Shown here: one piece after another, positions 53,238 through 62,443 of the stretch
Layout of the letters: each line of letters opens with the position of its first letter
Numbering within the stretch: the stretch's first letter is position 1
DNA from: Hyphomonadaceae bacterium
GTDB taxonomy: Bacteria; Pseudomonadota; Alphaproteobacteria; Caulobacterales; Aquidulcibacteraceae
NCBI GenBank assembly: GCA_016791385.1
Contig: JAEUMR010000072.1
Coordinates: 1-64,000, forward strand
Length of the DNA stretch: 64,000 bases
Reading direction: 5' to 3'
The notes under the pieces: model-generated
Database searches by the model: none
What the model saw: the letters and a program-made list of their open reading frames with translations, nothing else
What the model was told of the DNA's origin: nothing
Translations under genes and position numbers: made by a program

Positions 53238-53257
53238 CGCGTGGAGCGATCAGGCGC

Positions 53258-55414
53258 TTAGAATTGCCCGCGCAGTTCAACACCCCAGGTGCGCGGAGCG
53301 CCCAGCGCTTGAATCTGCTGCGTCGGATCGATCACACCGCCGCTGCGGAACAGGGCATAGGTCTCATCGGTGAGGTTGCGGCCCCACGCCATCAGGCTCC
53401 AGGCGCCGAAGTCGAAGCCGATGCGTGCGTTCAGCAAGGCGTAGCCGTCCTGGCTGAAATCGGCGTCGTTGCTCGGACTGAAGAAGATCTCGCTGCGATA
53501 GGTCGCGTCGCCGTGCAGGACCAGGTCGATCCCGCTGGAGAGCGGCGAACGGAAGTCTGCCGCGATCGAAGCGCTGTGTTCCGCCGCTTGTGGTAGAACG
53601 TTGCCGGTGTAATCAGCGCCGCCTGCCGTCGCATCGACGAAATCGTTGAAGCTGGCGTCGAGGTAAGCGTAAGCGCCGCTCACCGAGAAGTTTTCGGACG
53701 CACGCCAGCGCGCTTCCAGTTCAAGCCCGTAAGCTTCCGCTGACGCCGCATTCGACGTCGTAAAAGTCGGAATGCCGCCGACATTGCGCAATTGGTTCAC
53801 TTGGAGATCGGAATAGTCGAGCCAGAAGATCGAGCTGGCGAAATAGAGCGAGCCGTCGGCGCTGTTGGTCTTGTAGCCGAGTTCGTAGGAATTGACGAAT
53901 TCCGGCGCGAATTCGGCGTCATCGGACGGCGAGATCGAGAAGGCGTTGTAACCGCCCGACTTGTAGCCGCGGCTGAACGAAGCATAGAGCAGCGTCGACG
54001 GCGCGGGCTCCCAATTCAAGCTGACAGAGGGCGTCACCTCATCGTCCGAGCGCGACAGGTCACGCGCGGCCTGCGAGGAGCCGAACACTTCGAAGGGATC
54101 GGCCTGGACGCTGTGGGTGACGTCCTTTTCGTCGTGCGAATAACGCAGCGCGCCGGTCACGCTCCAGGCGTCGTTGAAGTGATAAACGCCCTGCCCGAAC
54201 ACGGCGTAGCTGTCGACACCGAGGTCGGCATTGATGCGCGCCTCCTCGCCGCCGACATAGGGCGGCACCAGGTCTGGGCCGATCGTGGCGTGCGCGATGG
54301 TGTCCAGCGTCTCGTGCAGATAGTAAGCGCCGATGATGTAGTCGAACACGCCGCCGGTCGGCGAAGTGTAGCGCAGCTCCTGCGAGAACTGGCTCTGGTT
54401 TTCGCCGATGCCCGTGCTCAGCATGTCGAGGATGGTGTAATCGTTGTCCTGAACGTTCCACCATTGATACTCGCGATACGCGGTCAGCGAGGTCAGCTCG
54501 CCGCCGCCGATCGACCAATCGGCTTGAATCGAAGCGCCCCAAACGTCGCGGTCTTGGCGGGAATCGACATTCACCGCGACCGACCGGTCCTCAGGGTTGG
54601 CGTCAGCCACGGGCGAACCCGTGAAGGCGCCATTGTTGAGCACTTCGACGGCGCCGGCATTGGTGCGGTTGGTGGCGGCGTCGGCGCGCAGCGTCAGCTG
54701 CATGCCAGGCGCGGCGTCGAGCACGAAGGTGACGCGGCCGCCGACTTCATCGGCATTGTCCATGTCGGTGCCGGTGAAGCTGTTCTGCGTCAGGCCCTGG
54801 CGGTCCTGTGAGGAAGCCGAAACGCGCAACCGCGCTTGCGGCGAGAACACCAAGTCCGCGCCCGCATAGAGCGTCAGTGCGTCGTACTCCCCGCCGGACA
54901 CGGCAAAATCGAACGCCGTCTCATCGCCGGGCGTTTGCGTGATGAAGTTGATCGCGCCGGCGATCGTGTTGCGCCCGTACAGCGCGCCCTGCGGACCGCG
55001 GATCACCTCGACACGGTCGAGATCATAGACGCTGGTGTTAATCGTGGTTGGGCGGCCCTGATATACTCCGTCGACGAAGACGCCGACGGACTGATCGATG
55101 CCGGGGTTGTTCGGTTCGGAGCTGATGCCGCGCACCGTGATGTCGGTCGTGCGCAGGCCATTCCCGGTGTTGATGGAAACGTTCGGGAAAACCGAGGCGA
55201 TGCCATCGAGCCGGTCAACGCCCCGCGCCGCAAGTTCACCCCCGCCCATGGCGCTGACCGAAGCGGGCACGTCGGTGATGGCCTGCTCGCGGCGTTGCGC
55301 GGTGACGATCACCTCTTCTTCCGCGGCGCTTTGCGCGTACGCGCTGGGAACGACGCACAAAAGCGCCATGCCGCTCGCCGCCGCCAGAATTCCCGCCCGA
55401 TTTGCTGCGCTCAT
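53258..55414 (-). CDS. TonB-dependent outer-membrane receptor 1
   Basis: A 718-residue receptor. ATG 55414 (after GGGGGGAA) opens a signal peptide ending PSAYAQ. The TonB-box region is EEEVIVTAQRREQ, and the plug has VEVIRGPQGALYGRNTIAGA. The 22-strand barrel ends in the outer-membrane signal ELRGQF. It is first in an operon with the TRAP genes and the M55 peptidase, so it should import the same substrate across the outer membrane. Expressed from the minus promoter overlapping motif site 3. Confidence 0.95.
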   Translation of the reverse strand: MSAANRAGILAAASGMALLCVVPSAYAQSAAEEEVIVTAQRREQAITDVPASVSAMGGGELAARGVDRLDGIASVFPNVSINTGNGLRTTDITVRGISSEPNNPGIDQSVGVFVDGVYQGRPTTINTSVYDLDRVEVIRGPQGALYGRNTIAGAINFITQTPGDETAFDFAVSGGEYDALTLYAGADLVFSPQARLRVSASSQDRQGLTQNSFTGTDMDNADEVGGRVTFVLDAAPGMQLTLRADAATNRTNAGAVEVLNNGAFTGSPVADANPEDRSVAVNVDSRQDRDVWGASIQADWSIGGGELTSLTAYREYQWWNVQDNDYTILDMLSTGIGENQSQFSQELRYTSPTGGVFDYIIGAYYLHETLDTIAHATIGPDLVPPYVGGEEARINADLGVDSYAVFGQGVYHFNDAWSVTGALRYSHDEKDVTHSVQADPFEVFGSSQAARDLSRSDDEVTPSVSLNWEPAPSTLLYASFSRGYKSGGYNAFSISPSDDAEFAPEFVNSYELGYKTNSADGSLYFASSIFWLDYSDLQVNQLRNVGGIPTFTTSNAASAEAYGLELEARWRASENFSVSGAYAYLDASFNDFVDATAGGADYTGNVLPQAAEHSASIAADFRSPLSSGIDLVLHGDATYRSEIFFSPSNDADFSQDGYALLNARIGFDFGAWSLMAWGRNLTDETYALFRSGGVIDPTQQIQALGAPRTWGVELRGQF

Positions 55415-55462
55415 GACCGTTCCCCCCGCTTCGCCGCCTTTATGGCGTTGACACGATCGCGC

Positions 55463-55498
55463 CTTATAATTGACGTTGGGCTCATATTCAAGTATTTG
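55463..55498. promoter_or_regulatory. overlapping divergent promoters with cluster motif site 3
   Basis: Motif TGACGTTGGGCTCA at 55471-55484 followed by TATTCA. Minus promoter: -35 TTGAAT (55491-55486), 17-bp spacer, -10 TATAAG (55468-55463). Plus promoter: -35 TTGACG (55470-55475), 17-bp spacer, -10 TATTTG (55493-55498). The motif lies in both spacers, so one bound protein could shut both operons. Confidence 0.75.
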
Positions 55499-55522
55499 CG
55501 ATTGAAGAGGGGAAATCGTCGT

Positions 55523-56938
55523 ATGAAAGCCTTTGCGCGCAGCATTTTCGCCGTCACCATCCTGGCCGCACCGCTGCTGGCGGCCTGCGCCGCCCAGGCG
55601 CCGGCGCGGAGCGAGACAGCAGCCATTGGGGCCCTGCTCACGGATGTGCAGACCAACGCGCCCTATGCTGGAGTCGCTGTCTCCGTTCGTCGCGGCCAAG
55701 AGGTGATCTACGAGGGCGGGCTCGGCCTGGCCGATCTGGAAAACCAGGTCGCGGCGACGCCGGAAACCGTCTTTCAGGTTGGCTCGATCACCAAGTCCTT
55801 CACCGCGATCTTGGTCGCCCAGCTCGCGGTTGAGGGGCGTATCAATCTTGATGCGCCGGTCAGCACGTATCTTCCTGACTATCGCGGCCCCGCGCGCAAC
55901 GCGCCGGTGCGGACGCTGATGAACCACACCAGCGGCCTCGTGAACTACACCGCCGCGCCGGCCTTTCCGCATGCCACGCGGCGCGCCTTCACACGCGCCG
56001 AAATGCGCGCGTTCTTCGAGAACGAGCCGTTGATGTTCGAGCCGGGAACGGCCTTCTCATACTCCAATTCAGGCACCTATCTCCTCGGCCTCATCGTCGA
56101 GTCGGTGACGGGGCAGGAATATGCGACAGTGGTGCATGACCGCATCTTCGCGCCGCTCGGCCTTGAACACACTTATTATGGCGGCTGGCGGCAAATCATC
56201 CCCCATCGCGCCCACGGCTATGTGCATGGCGAAAATGGGTTCGCGAATGCGCCCGAACTTGAAGACCTGATCCCGTTCTCGGCCGGCGCGCTCGATTCCA
56301 CCGTGGGCGACATTCAGCGCTACCTTGACCAAGTGCATCGCCAGAACGCCTTTGGCGATCGCGTCCGCGACATTCTCTATACGCACGCGACCTTGGGCGA
56401 CGGCACGACGCTCGAATACACCCTTGGCGCACTGCTGATGCGCGACTGGGAAGGTCATCGCAAGATTGCCCATGCTGGCGATATCGACGGTTTCTCCGCC
56501 TACATGTCGTACTATCCTGACGACGATATCTCGATCGTCGTTCTCGCCAACACGCGCGACGTGGCGCCGACACCAGTTGGCATCGAACAGAAGATCGCGC
56601 GCATGCTCTTTGGCATCACGCGGCCAGCGCCGTCCGAGACGCCGCTACCAGCATCGGAGATCGCGGCGCTCACCGGTGATTATCATTCCGGCGCGCTGCG
56701 GGTCGGCATCGACGTCGTCGGCATCGTGCCGACTGAAACCGGCATCGCCTTCCGCATGGGCGGCGTCAACGCGGAAGGCCCGGCCATTCCGCTCGTGCAT
56801 CTAGAGGGGCGCCGCTTCGCCGCCGCGCATGATGACGAGATGGTGTTCGCGTTTGGTCCGGAGGGATCGGCGCCGACCGATCTGTCCGTGGACTGGCTCG
56901 GCGGCACGATTCCGTTCCATCGGCCCGCGCCGCACTAA
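55523..56938 (+). CDS. beta-lactamase/MlrB-type serine hydrolase lipoprotein
   Basis: A 471-residue penicillin-binding-protein-like hydrolase. A lipoprotein signal (ILAAPLLAAC, Cys22) is followed by the catalytic SxxK at Ser88-Lys91 (GSITKSF), YSN at 180-182 and HAGDIDG in place of KTG. The C-terminal 110 residues form a lipocalin-like domain often found in this family. Relatives include D-aminopeptidases, D-stereospecific hydrolases, esterases and MlrB, which opens linear microcystin. Periplasmic and membrane-anchored. Confidence 0.9.
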   Translation: MKAFARSIFAVTILAAPLLAACAAQAPARSETAAIGALLTDVQTNAPYAGVAVSVRRGQEVIYEGGLGLADLENQVAATPETVFQVGSITKSFTAILVAQLAVEGRINLDAPVSTYLPDYRGPARNAPVRTLMNHTSGLVNYTAAPAFPHATRRAFTRAEMRAFFENEPLMFEPGTAFSYSNSGTYLLGLIVESVTGQEYATVVHDRIFAPLGLEHTYYGGWRQIIPHRAHGYVHGENGFANAPELEDLIPFSAGALDSTVGDIQRYLDQVHRQNAFGDRVRDILYTHATLGDGTTLEYTLGALLMRDWEGHRKIAHAGDIDGFSAYMSYYPDDDISIVVLANTRDVAPTPVGIEQKIARMLFGITRPAPSETPLPASEIAALTGDYHSGALRVGIDVVGIVPTETGIAFRMGGVNAEGPAIPLVHLEGRRFAAAHDDEMVFAFGPEGSAPTDLSVDWLGGTIPFHRPAPH

Positions 56939-56944
56939 ACCTGC

Positions 56945-57934
56945 TTACCCCCAGAACGAACTGGCCGGCGGCGTGACGACTTCTCCCGAATACGTCGCGC
57001 CGCCGGATCTGTCTTTGGCCAGCAACACTGGCCCGTCCAGATCGACAAACGAAACGCCGGCGCGCGCTACGACAAAGCCCGGCGCCATCGACAAGGATGT
57101 GCCGGCCATGCAGCCGACCATGGTCCTCAGTCCGCGCCGCCGCGACTCGCGTTCAAGCCGCAGCGCTTCGGTCAGCCCGCCGGTCTTGTCGAGCTTCACA
57201 TTGATCACATCGTAGCGCCGCCGCGCGACATCGAGGTCCGCAGTATCGAAGCAGCTCTCATCGGCGGCCAGCGGCACAGCGCTGCGATACGCTTCGAGCG
57301 CGTCGTCGGCGCCCGCAGGCAAGGGCTGTTCCAGCAGCGCCAAGCCCAGACGCGCGAGCGCCGGGCTGACCTCCTGCAATTGCGCGAACGAAAGCGCTTG
57401 GTTGGCGTCGGCGATCAGCATCGCATCGGGACGCGCGCGCCGCACTGCTTCGACCTGCCCGACCGGATCGCTTGCATCGACCTTGAGTTTCAGACGCACG
57501 CCGCGGCGCGCGCGCGCCGCAACCGCCATGTTCTGCGGCGAATCCAGGCTGATGGTCGAAAACGTTTCGACCGGCCCCGGCGCCACGCCGGTCAGCTCCC
57601 AAATCGAGCGGCCAGCCTGCTTACACTTCAGGTCCCACGCTGCGCAATCCAGCGCATTGCGCGCGGCGTAGCTCGTGAGCTGCGCGAAGACCTCCGCATA
57701 CGCAGCGCCTGCTGAAAAGGCTTCAGCCGCGCGCTGCAACTCGGCCGCGCCGCACTCGGCGTTGTCGTCACGGTAGAACACGCCGATGCCCTCGCCGCGC
57801 CCAAAATGCTCGCCAGCGCGGAGTTCAGCGGCAATGACATCCACCGCTTCGATCGAAGCGAAAGAGATACGCAGCGGCGCCGCGAGCGGCCAGGTCTCGC
57901 GCGCGACCCGCAGCTCAAGCCGCCCGTCGATCAT
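56945..57934 (-). CDS. dgcA: N-acyl-D-glutamate racemase / dipeptide epimerase (DgcA)
   Basis: A 329-residue enolase-superfamily epimerase. Catalytic pair Lys151 (LKLKVD) and Lys247 (NVKLDKTGG), and metal ligands Asp176, Glu202 and Asp225, are all present. The family acts on L-Ala-D/L-Glu dipeptides. Next to DUF1611 it corresponds to DgcA, which converts N-acetyl-D-Glu to the L form. The start overlaps the dgcN stop by 4 bp, so the two are coupled. Confidence 0.9.
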   Translation of the reverse strand: MIDGRLELRVARETWPLAAPLRISFASIEAVDVIAAELRAGEHFGRGEGIGVFYRDDNAECGAAELQRAAEAFSAGAAYAEVFAQLTSYAARNALDCAAWDLKCKQAGRSIWELTGVAPGPVETFSTISLDSPQNMAVAARARRGVRLKLKVDASDPVGQVEAVRRARPDAMLIADANQALSFAQLQEVSPALARLGLALLEQPLPAGADDALEAYRSAVPLAADESCFDTADLDVARRRYDVINVKLDKTGGLTEALRLERESRRRGLRTMVGCMAGTSLSMAPGFVVARAGVSFVDLDGPVLLAKDRSGGATYSGEVVTPPASSFWG

Positions 57935-58938
57935 TTCGCACCGAGCAAGCGGTCGACAATGGCCGCAGCCCCCGTACGAATCGGATCGATCACAGGCAAG
58001 TCGAGCATGCGCTGCACACGGTCGATTTCGCGCGCGGCGGCGTCGGGCGTCAGGTCCACCGTGTTGAGGCTGACCCCCGCGCAATAGAGGGCGGGACTGG
58101 TGAGCCGTCCCGCTTCGACATAGCGCGCGATCGCCTCGGCGTAAGACGGCGTTTTGAAGCCTGGATAGAAGGAAATCTCGTCGCGCCCGATTTCATGGCA
58201 CAAGACAATCGCCTCAGGCTGCGCGCCGTGCAGCAAGCCAAGCGTCACCCCGGCATAGGCGGGGTGAAACAGCGAGCCCTGGCCTTCCACCACATCCCAG
58301 TGATCGGCGGCCGCGGCCGGCGCCAGCACTTCTCCAGCACCCGCGATGAAATCGCTGATCACGGCGTCGACGGCAAAGCCACGCCCGGAGATGAGCACGC
58401 CGGTCTGGCCTGTGGCGCAGAAATCAGCGTCGGCGCCGCGCGCGCGCAGCTCCCGCCAGATCGCAAGCGCTGTGTACTTCTTCCCCACGGCGCAATCGGT
58501 GCCAACGGTGAGCACACGCCGGCCTGACCGCGCAACGCCCTTGGCGATCGGCAGATCGGCTGGCGGTTCACGCAGATCATGCATGCGGCACCCGCGTTCC
58601 CGCGCCTTGGCGCTCAGCACCGGGTCGGCGTTCAAACGCTGATGCAAGCCCGACGCGATATCGAGCCCCGCGTCGAGAGCGGCGAGCAATTGCGCGCGCC
58701 AGTCTTCGCCGAAGCGGCCACCAATTGGCGCCACGCCGACGACGAGCGTGCGCGCGCCAGCCGCTACCGCCTGTTCGACGCTCATGTCCGGCAAGCCAAG
58801 ATCGAGCGCGTCAGCGGTCCAACGCAATTGTCCAAGGCAGCGCTCCGGGGCCCAATCCAGGACGCCGCGCGCGGTCTTGGCCAGCCGGCGATCCTTGGAA
58901 TCGCCCAGACACAAAAGAAATGGCGGCTCTACGCTCAC
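57931..58938 (-). CDS. dgcN: DUF1611 D-glutamate N-acetyltransferase (DgcN)
   Basis: A 335-residue DUF1611 protein. The GTG at 58938 follows AAGGAGG and gives the typical start EPPFLLCLGDSKD. The P-loop-like VGTDCAVGKK lies at residues 145-154, followed by WDVVEGQGSLFHPAYAGVT and CHEIGRDEISFYPGFK. DgcN acetylates D-Glu, and DgcA then inverts it, feeding D-glutamate into ordinary metabolism. Divergent from the carboxylase across motif site 4. Confidence 0.88.
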   Translation of the reverse strand: MSVEPPFLLCLGDSKDRRLAKTARGVLDWAPERCLGQLRWTADALDLGLPDMSVEQAVAAGARTLVVGVAPIGGRFGEDWRAQLLAALDAGLDIASGLHQRLNADPVLSAKARERGCRMHDLREPPADLPIAKGVARSGRRVLTVGTDCAVGKKYTALAIWRELRARGADADFCATGQTGVLISGRGFAVDAVISDFIAGAGEVLAPAAAADHWDVVEGQGSLFHPAYAGVTLGLLHGAQPEAIVLCHEIGRDEISFYPGFKTPSYAEAIARYVEAGRLTSPALYCAGVSLNTVDLTPDAAAREIDRVQRMLDLPVIDPIRTGAAAIVDRLLGAK

Positions 58939-58986
58939 GATGGCCCTCCTTGCGACACTGCCGCACCGATATAGCAAGCGCGGAAT

Positions 58987-59000
58987 TGACGCCAGCCTCA
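58987..59000. promoter_or_regulatory. cluster motif site 4
   Basis: TGACGCCAGCCTCA followed by TTTTTTC in the 124-bp gap between divergent dgcN and the acyl-CoA carboxylase. TTGACG at 58986-58991 could be a plus -35, but the matching -10 is weak. Confidence 0.6.
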
Positions 59001-59062
59001 TTTTTTCAGAGTGTCGGAGAAGTCGCGCCGCAGGCAAGCGGGCGCGGCGCAAGGGCGAGACC

Positions 59063-62000
59063 ATGCAGATAAAGAGTTTGCTCATCGCCAATCGAGGCGA
59101 GATCGCCCTGCGCGTCATCCGCGCGGCGCGCGAATTGGGCGTTGAGACCTTCGCCGTCTATTCAGCCGACGACGCCAACGCGCCGCACGCAGCGCTCGCC
59201 GATCACGCCCTCGCCCTGAGCGGGATCGGGCCGCGCGCTTACCTCGATCAAGCGCAGATCGTCGGCGCGGCGCGCGGGCGCGCACAGGCGATCCACCCAG
59301 GCTATGGCTTTCTCAGCGAGAACGCAGCGTTCGCGCGCGCCGCCGCCGCCGCTGACATTATCTTCATCGGGCCCTCACCTGAGACCCTCGATCTGTTCGG
59401 CGACAAGGCCAAAGCGCGCAGCTTCGCCAGCGATCTCGGTGTGCCGATCCCCACCGGCACGCCGCACGATTGTAGCGCCGAGGACGCCCGCGCCCTGCTG
59501 GCCTCGATGGGGCCGAACGGCAAAATCGCCGTCAAGGCGCTGTCAGGCGGCGGCGGGCGGGGTATTCGCTTCGTCAGCGCCGCTGACGATATGGACGAGA
59601 CATTCGAGCGCTGCCGCGCCGAAGCGCGGCTCTCGTTCGGTGATGATCGCCTCTACGCCGAGGAGATGATCGCCAATGCCCGCCACGTGGAGGTTCAAGT
59701 GGTCGGCGACGGCGAGGGCGCTGTTCACCTCGGCGAGCGAGACTGCACGCTGCAGCGGCGCAACCAAAAGTTGGTCGAAATCGCGCCCGCGCCATTCCTG
59801 ACCGACGCTACCCGCCGCAAGCTGCATGAAGCCGCCCTCAAGCTCGCGACTGCGGCCCGGCTGCGCGGCGTCGCCACTTTCGAATTTCTGCTCTCAGGCG
59901 CGGGCTCGCGATCGCCGCGTTTTGTCTTCATCGAAGCCAATCCGCGCATTCAGGTCGAGCACACGATCACCGAGGAAATCACCGGCGTTGACCTGGTTCG
60001 GGCCCAGATCGAAATCGCAAGCGGCCGCTCGCTGGCCGAATTGGGGCTCGCCGAGCGCTCGCCCAGCGCGCGCGGCAGCGCCATCCAAATTCGCGTCAAC
60101 GCCGAGATCGTCAGCGCCGCGGGTGCCATTCAATCCGCAGGCGGCCGGATCAGCGCGTTCCATCCCCCCGGCGGGCCTGGGGTGCGGATCGATTCCGCCG
60201 CCCGCGCCGGCATGCAAAGCAATCCCGCCTTCGATTCACTGCTGGCTAAGCTGATCGTTCGTGACAGCGACTACCCACGCGCGCTCACCCGCACCCGCGA
60301 AGCGTTGAGGGAATTCTTGATCGAGGGCGTTCCGACCAATCTCGCCTTCGTCCGCAGCATTGTCGGCCGCCCCGAGGCGGAGAGCTATGACGTGCATACT
60401 GCCTTCGTGGAGGAACACTGGTCCGAACTCGTCGCGACGGCGCAGGGCCTCGCTCCTGTTCAGACCAGCGCCACCTCGCCCATCGGCAGCGCGGCGGAAA
60501 CACCGATCGCGCCACCAGGGGCCGACGCCGTCAGCGCACCCATGCAAGGCACAGTCGTGCATCTCGCCGTTAGCGTTGGCGATCATGTTGCGCCGGGCGA
60601 TCCGATCGTCGTGCTCGAAGCCATGAAGATGGAGCACGTCGTCAGCGCCGATCGCGCTGGCCGCATCATCGCCGTTCACGCCGGCGCCGGCGACATCGTC
60701 ACCGCCGGCGCGGTGATCGCCTTCCTCGCTCCCGGCGATGCGCCCGAAGAAAGCAAGCGCACGGCAGCCGAAATCGATCTCGATCAGATCAGGCCTGATT
60801 TGGCCGAAATTCAGGCCCTGCACGCGTTTGGTCTTGACGAGAACCGGCCTGAGGCGGTCGCCAAGCGGCGCAAAGCCAACAAGCGCACCGCGCGCGAAAA
60901 CATCGCTGACCTTTGTGACGACGGCGCCTTCGTCGAGTACGGTGCGCTCGCCGTCGCCGCGCAACGCACGCGGCGCTCGCTCGATGACTTGCGCCGCGCC
61001 ACCCCCGCAGACGGGCTTGTCGCCGGCCTGGGCGCCGTGAACGGCGCACATTTCGGCGCCGAGGCCGCGCAATGCGCCATCATGGCCTACGACTTCACGG
61101 TGCTCGCAGGCACCCAGGGGTACATGAACCACCGCAAGAAGGATCGCGTGCTGCACCTTGCCCGCGATTGGCGCCTGCCCACGATCATCTTCACCGAGGG
61201 CGGCGGCGGCCGGCCAGGCGACACCGACCTCCTCGCCCCGACTTGGCTTGAGATGACGACATTCCGCGACTACGCGGCGCTAAGCGGGCTCGTTCCGCGC
61301 ATCGCCATCAATGCCGGATACAGCTTCGCCGGTAATGCCGCGCTGGTCGGCTTGAGCGATGTCGTCATCGCCACCGAGGATTCCAGTATCGGCATGGGCG
61401 GCCCGGCGATGATTGAAGGCGGGGGTCTGGGTGTTGTCCCTCCGGGCGAGGTCGGCCCCACCGCTTCGCAAGCGCCGGCTGGCGTTGTTGATCTTGTGGT
61501 CAAGGACGAAGCCGAAGGCGTCGCCGCCGCGAAAAAGTACCTCGCATATTTTCAGGGACCGCTGCGCGAATGGCGTTGCACAGATCAGCGTCTGCTACGC
61601 CACCTCATCCCCGAAAACAGGATGCGCGTGTACGACATCCGCAAAGTCATCGAGACGCTTGCGGACGATGATTCCGTTTTGGAGCTGCGGGGCGCTTTCG
61701 GCCGCGGCATGGTCACCGCGCTGATCCGCATCGAAGGCCACCCGTTCGGCCTGATCGCCAACGACCCCAGCCACCTCGCTGGCGCCATCGACGCCGACGG
61801 CGCGGACAAGGCCGCGCGTTTTCTGCAATTGTGCGACGCTTTCAACCTCCCCGTGATTTCGCTCTGCGACACGCCAGGGTTCATGGTTGGCCCCGCCGCC
61901 GAGAAGACTGGGCTCGTGCGTAAGGTCTCGCGGCTTTTTCTGATCGGCGCGCAGATGCGCGCGCCGATGTTCACGATCGTCTTGCGAAAGGGCTACGGGC

Positions 62001-62341
62001 TCGGCGCCCAGGGCATGACCGCCGGTCATTTCCACGCCCCCGCTTTCACTGTCGCCTGGCCAACGGGCGAGTTCGGCACCATGGGCCTGGAAGGCGGCGT
62101 GCGCCTGGGCTTCAAGAAGGAATTGGAAGCCGCGCCGGACGAGGCGGCGCGTGCCGCGCTCTATCAGCGGCTCGTGGCCGAGGCGTACGAAAAAGGCAAA
62201 GCGTCTAATGCCGCTGCGTTCCTGGAGATCGACGCCGTCATCGACCCGCGCGACACCCGCCACTGGGTGCTGCGCGGACTGCAAGCGACCCGGCGCAGCG
62301 CGCACGAGGACCGCGGCCCGCGTTTCGTCGATTCCTGGTGA
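59063..62341 (+). CDS. single-chain acyl-CoA carboxylase (BC-BCCP-CT fusion)
   Basis: A 1092-residue biotin enzyme. Residues 1-445 are biotin carboxylase: SLLIANRGEIALRVIRAA, VKALSGGGGRGIRFV and FIEANPRIQVEHTITEE. The biotinyl domain has EAMKMEHV with Lys522. From about 570 to the end is a carboxyltransferase with both halves fused (FTEGGGGRPGDTDLL, CDTPGFMVGPAAEKTG, FGTMGLEGGVRLGF). Most bacterial acyl-CoA carboxylases split these over two or more chains; one-chain forms are known as long-chain acyl-CoA carboxylases. It would carboxylate an acyl-CoA from the cluster's ligase. Confidence 0.93.
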   Translation: MQIKSLLIANRGEIALRVIRAARELGVETFAVYSADDANAPHAALADHALALSGIGPRAYLDQAQIVGAARGRAQAIHPGYGFLSENAAFARAAAAADIIFIGPSPETLDLFGDKAKARSFASDLGVPIPTGTPHDCSAEDARALLASMGPNGKIAVKALSGGGGRGIRFVSAADDMDETFERCRAEARLSFGDDRLYAEEMIANARHVEVQVVGDGEGAVHLGERDCTLQRRNQKLVEIAPAPFLTDATRRKLHEAALKLATAARLRGVATFEFLLSGAGSRSPRFVFIEANPRIQVEHTITEEITGVDLVRAQIEIASGRSLAELGLAERSPSARGSAIQIRVNAEIVSAAGAIQSAGGRISAFHPPGGPGVRIDSAARAGMQSNPAFDSLLAKLIVRDSDYPRALTRTREALREFLIEGVPTNLAFVRSIVGRPEAESYDVHTAFVEEHWSELVATAQGLAPVQTSATSPIGSAAETPIAPPGADAVSAPMQGTVVHLAVSVGDHVAPGDPIVVLEAMKMEHVVSADRAGRIIAVHAGAGDIVTAGAVIAFLAPGDAPEESKRTAAEIDLDQIRPDLAEIQALHAFGLDENRPEAVAKRRKANKRTARENIADLCDDGAFVEYGALAVAAQRTRRSLDDLRRATPADGLVAGLGAVNGAHFGAEAAQCAIMAYDFTVLAGTQGYMNHRKKDRVLHLARDWRLPTIIFTEGGGGRPGDTDLLAPTWLEMTTFRDYAALSGLVPRIAINAGYSFAGNAALVGLSDVVIATEDSSIGMGGPAMIEGGGLGVVPPGEVGPTASQAPAGVVDLVVKDEAEGVAAAKKYLAYFQGPLREWRCTDQRLLRHLIPENRMRVYDIRKVIETLADDDSVLELRGAFGRGMVTALIRIEGHPFGLIANDPSHLAGAIDADGADKAARFLQLCDAFNLPVISLCDTPGFMVGPAAEKTGLVRKVSRLFLIGAQMRAPMFTIVLRKGYGLGAQGMTAGHFHAPAFTVAWPTGEFGTMGLEGGVRLGFKKELEAAPDEAARAALYQRLVAEAYEKGKASNAAAFLEIDAVIDPRDTRHWVLRGLQATRRSAHEDRGPRFVDSW

Positions 62342-62443
62342 GCAGATGCAGCGCCAGCGCATCGCAGCTAGACATTCCTCGCCACGCCCGCGCCGCTGGG
62401 GCAAAGTCCGATTGACAAAATCCAGGTTCCGTGTTCGCGTAAT

